From: Micavibrio_B sp964633355
Lineage (GTDB): Bacteria > Pseudomonadota > Alphaproteobacteria > Micavibrionales > Micavibrionaceae
Reading direction: 5' to 3'
Assembly: GCA_964633355.1 (NCBI GenBank)
Contig: CAZWGO010000004.1
Location: 86,033 to 150,032, forward strand
DNA: 64,000 nt
Shown here piece by piece: positions 60,409-64,000 of this stretch. Under the pieces are notes generated by a model that saw only the letters and a program-made list of their open reading frames with translations, had not been told where the DNA came from and made no database searches. Positions within the stretch are counted from its first letter, which is position 1. Each line of letters starts with the position of its first letter. Made by a program: the position numbers and the translations under genes.

Positions 60409-60582
60409 CTACTTTTTACTTTTCTTTGCCACAGCCATATTATCAACCAAATTAGGGTAGGGGCGTCCGGCTTTTCTCGCTCGCTCCTTGGCTTCCTCTT
60501 TTTCAGCGTCGGTAAGTTTATTTGACGTGCCTGATTTCTTTTTCGGATTTGATTTTTTCCATGGAGGGGCTTTATCTGTCAT
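60409..60582 (-). CDS. small very basic protein (57 aa)
   Basis: Starts MTDKAPPWKKSNPKKKSG and ends GRPYPNLVDNMAVAKKSKK, with a central acidic/basic helix LTDAEKEEAKERARKA. I have seen similar short proteins with a conserved GRPYPNLVDN ending annotated as hypothetical in alphaproteobacteria. Its stop is 9 bp from the mnmE stop (convergent). Lys/Arg content suggests nucleic-acid or ribosome binding (inference). Confidence 0.7.
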   Translation of the reverse strand: MTDKAPPWKKSNPKKKSGTSNKLTDAEKEEAKERARKAGRPYPNLVDNMAVAKKSKK

Positions 60583-60629
60583 AATTTACTTACTATCTAT
60601 AATGAATTCTGTTCCGTCCGGATCGGCGA

Positions 60630-60716
60630 TCAGCCTATCGTGAAAATCCCATTGACGAAGATCATTAATACACCTACCAGAGCCATCATTGTCGCGCCAT
60701 AAGCAAAATCTGTCAT
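60630..60716 (-). CDS. tiny membrane peptide (28 aa), copy 2
   Basis: MTDFAYGATMMALVGVLMIF followed by VNGIFTIG: a short polar head and one membrane helix. AAAGGG lies ten bases upstream. It shares the start pattern M-x-D-x-AY and length with the peptide at 60808. The 66-codon frame overlapping it is a shadow. Confidence 0.5.
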   Translation of the reverse strand: MTDFAYGATMMALVGVLMIFVNGIFTIG

Positions 60717-60807
60717 ATTTTGTCATCCCTTTAAGTTTGTTTGTGGTCTTATAGGGATAGCCATGCAATCCCCATGCCATTTTCATAAATTTTATAATTG
60801 GTTGATT

Positions 60808-60891
60808 TTATGAGATCATCGGTCCGACCAAAAGCAGGATAAAAACGCTTCCACGGATCATCAGGGTCATTTTATAAGCAGTATCTAGCAT
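60808..60891 (-). CDS. tiny membrane peptide (27 aa), copy 1
   Basis: MLDTAYKMTLMIRGSVFILL followed by LVGPMIS: one membrane helix with a charged head. GAAAGGTGA sits five bases before the ATG, a strong RBS for such a short frame. With the peptide at 60630 it forms a tandem pair reminiscent of tiny accessory subunits of membrane complexes; the partner is unknown. Confidence 0.55.
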   Translation of the reverse strand: MLDTAYKMTLMIRGSVFILLLVGPMIS

Positions 60892-60994
60892 ATGCGTCAC
60901 CTTTCATTGTTGGTTGGGAAAGGGGGGTTGCAATGACTATGCCAGTTTACATATTAACTAAGTTAGTACCATTCAATTCGCGCCGCTAACTATT

Positions 60995-61024
60995 GTCATC
61001 CCTGCGGAAGCAGGGATCTCTTTA
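60995..61024. repeat. palindromic intergenic repeat, single arm
   Basis: TGTCATCCCTGCGGAAGCAG followed by GGATCTCTTT. Beyond it, at 61081-61100, lies CTCTGCGTCTCCGCGGTAAA, another short motif commonly scattered in bacterial genomes. The rest of the 60892-61224 gap has no gene that I can support. Confidence 0.8.
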
Positions 61025-61224
61025 AGCTCGGAATATAAACACAGGCATGATAAGGAAAAAACTCCCTGTCACTCTGCTTTCTCTGCGTCTCCGCGGTAAA
61101 ATATCTTTATGGATTGCCACAGTCGCTGATGCTCTCTCAATGACAATTAAAATTTTTTTATACATCATCCGGTCCCTCGCAATGTTTGCTTCAACGACCT
61201 GCCGCAAATAAGCGACAGCTGATA

Positions 61225-62493
61225 TCAGCCACGTCCGAAATCATGGCCGCCGCGACCTTCATGCCCGCGGCCCCATCCTCTTTCTGCCGCTCTTTCCATT
61301 GCTGCTTGCAGTCTCTCCCGCTTCTCATGGTCCGCATGCTCTCTTGCAATACGCGACGCCTCTTCTGTCATCATCCGTAATTGCTCTTGAATGAGGCGCA
61401 TGAATTCATCCTGATCCTCTATTTCATGTTCGGGATCGGCATGGTCGTTTTCTTCTTCTTTCTCTTGAACCATCCTGTCATAGGTTCTGCAAATTTGAAG
61501 AGTCAGCTCGCGCGTTCTTTCCGGTTGCCCGCCACCATCTTCAGGCTTTGCATCGTCGGGGTTTCCTTGCAGATTAATCGCTTTTTGAAGCACGCCTATC
61601 GCTTCGTCTAGCATGCTTAGTCGCTGGTGGCAGGCATGATAATCTTCTGCATAATCCAGAACGACCATATCAAGACAGTTCTCTGCTGCTTTTAAGAACG
61701 TGGCATCACCGAATAGTGGGACGATATGATCGGTCACGAATTTGGAAGAGTCTTCCATGTAGCGCTGCGCTTTTTCTGCGATATCATTACATCTGTTTAA
61801 ATCTCTGTTGTCGAAATCTCTATAAGCTTTTTGCGTCTTCGCTGCGACACTTCCGACGATTTTATTTTTTTCGGGCAGATCGAAAATCGAGAAACCGTTC
61901 TGACGCTGATAGTCATCGACATACCGCGCGCAGCGGCGAAACTCCTTGTTCCATGCATATTTGACAAGGTTTACAACTGTGCCGAGCAGCGTTTCACTTT
62001 CCCATTTTTCCTTGTCGGCTTTCTCAAGTTTTATGCCGCTTAAGGCGTAAAATTCCTGATCGGCCTCTTGGTAAATTTTATTTATTTTCGCGTAATCCTT
62101 ACTTGCCAGATCGTTCCTCGCTGTAATGGAATCGAGTTGTCCCTGCAAGTTTTTACGCGTGGTGATAATAGGCTGGAAACTTTTATGCTCCTTGAAAAAA
62201 CTGGCGCGCTCATGAACTTCTCTCGAACAATGCGCTGCGGGGATATGAACTTGCTGATGAAAATTATCGGAAAGTTTTCTTCTTAAATCATATGAGTAGA
62301 TTTCGTGCCGGACGGGCTGGGCAAGAAGAAGATCATAGAAATCATCTTTATTCTCGGGCCGGATCGCCATGAAATAACCGACAAGTCTTTGCGCGATATT
62401 TTGCGCGGCAATGTCCAATTCCAGTTTGGTTTTGCGAGATAATAATTTCGCATGATCCAGACGGGCTTGCAGTTCTTCGATAGGCGTACTCAT
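61225..62493 (-). CDS. hypothetical coiled-coil protein
   Basis: A 422-aa, highly charged, mostly helical protein with no signal peptide or membrane segment. Coiled-coil-like stretches lie at the start (EELQARLDHAKLLSRKTKLE) and near the end (QLRMMTEEASRIAREHADHE), followed by a Gly/Arg/His-rich tail (RGWGRGHEGRGGHDFGRG) of low complexity. I do not recognise a family. It lies 59 bp downstream of parB on the same strand and may be cotranscribed, so a chromosome- or cell-shape-related role is possible but unsupported. Confidence 0.6.
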   Translation of the reverse strand: MSTPIEELQARLDHAKLLSRKTKLELDIAAQNIAQRLVGYFMAIRPENKDDFYDLLLAQPVRHEIYSYDLRRKLSDNFHQQVHIPAAHCSREVHERASFFKEHKSFQPIITTRKNLQGQLDSITARNDLASKDYAKINKIYQEADQEFYALSGIKLEKADKEKWESETLLGTVVNLVKYAWNKEFRRCARYVDDYQRQNGFSIFDLPEKNKIVGSVAAKTQKAYRDFDNRDLNRCNDIAEKAQRYMEDSSKFVTDHIVPLFGDATFLKAAENCLDMVVLDYAEDYHACHQRLSMLDEAIGVLQKAINLQGNPDDAKPEDGGGQPERTRELTLQICRTYDRMVQEKEEENDHADPEHEIEDQDEFMRLIQEQLRMMTEEASRIAREHADHEKRERLQAAMERAAERGWGRGHEGRGGHDFGRG

Positions 62494-62552
62494 TCACACA
62501 CTCCGTTTTTTTGACGAAGAGAATAAAGCCACGCTTAACTTATGTCAAACAA

Positions 62553-63533
62553 TTATCCTTTGATGGCCAATCGTCCCGGGTTATGGGAGAGGCGATGAAG
62601 AACTTCGTCAAGCTGATCAAGATTTCTAAAAGAAATTGTAAGTGATCCTGTTTGCTGATCGAGCATATCGATACTAACATTCATTCCGACGACATTTGAA
62701 ATCTCGCGCTCTAACGATAGCGTATTGATATCTTTTTCAGACACTGCGCCTTTTTCGATTTTTTTGCCAAGGTTATCCATCTTCTTTTTGCCGACCGAAG
62801 AAGTGCCTTTATGTTCACCGGCCAGTTTTTCGGCTTGGCGAACATTCATATGACCTTTGGAAATCCGCTTGGCGAGCTCGAGTTGCGTACGGTCGTCAAG
62901 TCCGAGCAAAGCTCTGGCATGTCCGGCGGTAATCTCGCCATCTTCGACCATACCGACGACTTCCGCCGAAAGTTCAGAGAGGCGAAGCATGTTCGACACA
63001 TAGGAGCGGGACTTGCCGACTTTTTCGGCGACCTGATCTTGGGAGTAATCGAACGTATCGATCAGTTGTTTGAGGGCGCGGCTTTCATCGATCGGGTTTA
63101 AATCTTCGCGCTGGAGGTTTTCGACAAGGCCGATTTCCAAAGCGGTTTTGTCATCCATCTCGCGAATAATCGCGGGGATTTGATGGATTTGCGCTTTCTG
63201 CGCGGCGCGCCATCTGCGCTCACCAGAGATAAGTTCATAGGTACCGTCATTTAAAGAACGCACGACAATCGGTTGAATCAAACCATGCTCGGTAATCGAT
63301 GTCGCAAGTTCATTCAATGTGGAGTCATCAAATGTATGACGTGGTTGATATTTGCCGGGCACGATTTGCGCCACGTTCAAAACGCGTCTGCCATCGGATG
63401 TTTTGGCTGACGGCTCTTCTGTTTTGGCTTCTGTTTTTACGCCTGGCGCTGCGCCTGGCGTATCACCTTCATCATCGCCAAAGAGAGCATTGAGGCCGCG
63501 GCCAAGTCCGCGTGGTTTTTCTGCTGCTGACAT
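62553..63533 (-). CDS. parB: chromosome-partitioning protein ParB
   Basis: Binds parS and, with CTP, spreads on DNA to load SMC and engage ParA. The 326-aa protein starts RGLGRGLNALFGDD (ParA-contact tip), has the CTP-binding GERRWRAAQ (C-motif) and LVENLQREDLNPIDE, a helix-turn-helix (TFDYSQDQVAEKVGKSRSYV) and a C-terminal dimer domain. No parS site (TGTTTCACGTGAAACA) was seen in the window. The parA stop and parB start share one base (TAATG). Confidence 0.95.
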   Translation of the reverse strand: MSAAEKPRGLGRGLNALFGDDEGDTPGAAPGVKTEAKTEEPSAKTSDGRRVLNVAQIVPGKYQPRHTFDDSTLNELATSITEHGLIQPIVVRSLNDGTYELISGERRWRAAQKAQIHQIPAIIREMDDKTALEIGLVENLQREDLNPIDESRALKQLIDTFDYSQDQVAEKVGKSRSYVSNMLRLSELSAEVVGMVEDGEITAGHARALLGLDDRTQLELAKRISKGHMNVRQAEKLAGEHKGTSSVGKKKMDNLGKKIEKGAVSEKDINTLSLEREISNVVGMNVSIDMLDQQTGSLTISFRNLDQLDEVLHRLSHNPGRLAIKG

Positions 63534-64000
63534 TATGCGACCTGTTCAGTTTGGTTGGAATTGGTTTGAGTTATCAGGTTTCTTTCGCGGCGGATAATCT
63601 CGCTGGCAAACTGAATATAGGCCTGGCTTCCGACACATTTCATATCGTAAACGATAGCCGGTAATCCGTAGGATGGAGCCTCTGAAAGACGAACATTGCG
63701 TGGAATGACAGTTTTATAAACCTTGTCGCCAAAGAATTCGCGAACGTCATCGGCGACAGCGCCGGACAAACGATTTCTTGGATCGAACATTGTGAGCAAT
63801 ACGCCATGAATATCAAGCGCCGGATTAAAGGTTGCTTTCACGCGATCAATTGTTTTGACCAGATGGGACAGGCCTTCCAATGCATAGAATTCACATTGCA
63901 ATGGGACGATAATCGCATCGGCTGCTACGAGGGCATTCAATGTCAAAAGCGATAAAGATGGTGGGCAATCGATTAAAACATAGTCATACGGCATCGGTCT
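63533..64000 (-). CDS. parA: chromosome-partitioning ATPase ParA (partial, N-terminus beyond window)
   Basis: C-terminal 155 residues of the Walker-type ATPase that moves ParB-bound origins. Visible are Walker B YDYVLIDCPPSLSLLTLNAL, VPLQCEFYALEGLSHL, the adenine loop LTMFDPRNRLSGAVADDV and PRNVRLSEAPSYG, all conserved in Soj/ParA. The P-loop half lies to the right of the window. Coupled to parB. Confidence 0.95.
   Translation of the reverse strand, partial: RPMPYDYVLIDCPPSLSLLTLNALVAADAIIVPLQCEFYALEGLSHLVKTIDRVKATFNPALDIHGVLLTMFDPRNRLSGAVADDVREFFGDKVYKTVIPRNVRLSEAPSYGLPAIVYDMKCVGSQAYIQFASEIIRRERNLITQTNSNQTEQVA

Noticed and set aside
60586..60786. A 66-codon minus-strand frame
   Set aside because: It overlaps the better supported 28-aa membrane peptide in another frame, and neither of its possible starts has a well-spaced RBS.
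61022..61207. A 61-codon minus-strand frame
   Set aside because: Begins in ordinary intergenic DNA and runs through a scattered repeat motif.

Overview
The window looks like a chromosomal segment of an alphaproteobacterium with mid-range base composition. The evidence is the gene content and order: a trpF-trpB-trpA-accD-folC run with pyrF-lapA-ihfB nearby, psd-pssA, surA-rsmA, rnpA-yidD-yidC-engB next to rpmH, a complex I NDUFA9-like gene, a DUF6489-type gene before mnmE, and parA-parB. Several hypothetical families remind me of Micavibrio-type lineages. That placement is inference. A run of 10 Ns at 46530-46539 shows that this is a scaffold from an assembly.

Layout. 1-2.8 kb: cut-off alpha/beta hydrolase, then two glycosyltransferases (GT4, GT9) for envelope glycans. 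2.8-6.7 kb, minus strand: ArsR-type repressor, SDR enzyme, rsmA, surA, NDUFA9-like protein. 6.8-12 kb: argH, argG and uvrD (minus) with a small secreted protein on the plus strand. 12-20.9 kb: an RTX-like anchored protein, a diguanylate cyclase, psd-pssA, a chemoreceptor, a porin and unknown proteins. 21-24.3 kb: engB-yidC-yidD-rnpA-rpmH (minus), transcribed from a clear sigma-70 promoter with a DnaA box just upstream. 24.5-30.4 kb: an accessory plus-strand stretch with an unknown family A protein, a UbiH-like monooxygenase, a lipoprotein, a patatin-like lipase and two unknown proteins. 30.5-38.3 kb: trpF, trpB, an acyltransferase/SGNH protein inserted into the operon, trpA, accD and folC. 39.2-40.7 kb: pyrF, lapA, ihfB on the opposite strand, as if one half of an ancestral cluster had been inverted.

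40.8-46 kb: a chaperone-usher-type locus (major DUF4402 subunit, terminator, minor DUF4402 subunit, chaperone, large divergent usher). This is the best candidate for a little-described surface system. 46.3-50.4 kb: a second family A protein broken by the gap, a TPR-glycosyltransferase-FkbM fusion, a strongly structured intergenic element and an unknown protein. 50.8-53 kb: rho and a pilin-like secreted protein whose paralog lies at 17.4 kb. 53-56.6 kb: an ABC uptake operon (two tandem family 3 binding proteins, DUF486 protein, permease, ATPase). 56.7-60.4 kb: a small secreted protein, an 8xCxxC zinc-finger membrane protein, a DUF6489-type protein and mnmE. 60.4-61 kb: a small basic protein and two tiny single-helix membrane peptides absent from ordinary ORF lists. 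61.2-64 kb: an unknown coiled-coil protein, then parB and the cut-off parA.

A second theme is palindromic repeats. A family reading roughly TGTCATyCCnGCGAAAGCnGGrATCTC is scattered between genes. Related or similar elements have also landed inside reading frames: in folC, just after the signal peptide of one binding protein, and in the signal peptide of the next, where a decayed repeat arm appears to have become the hydrophobic core.

No tRNA, rRNA, CRISPR array, insertion sequence or prophage was seen.
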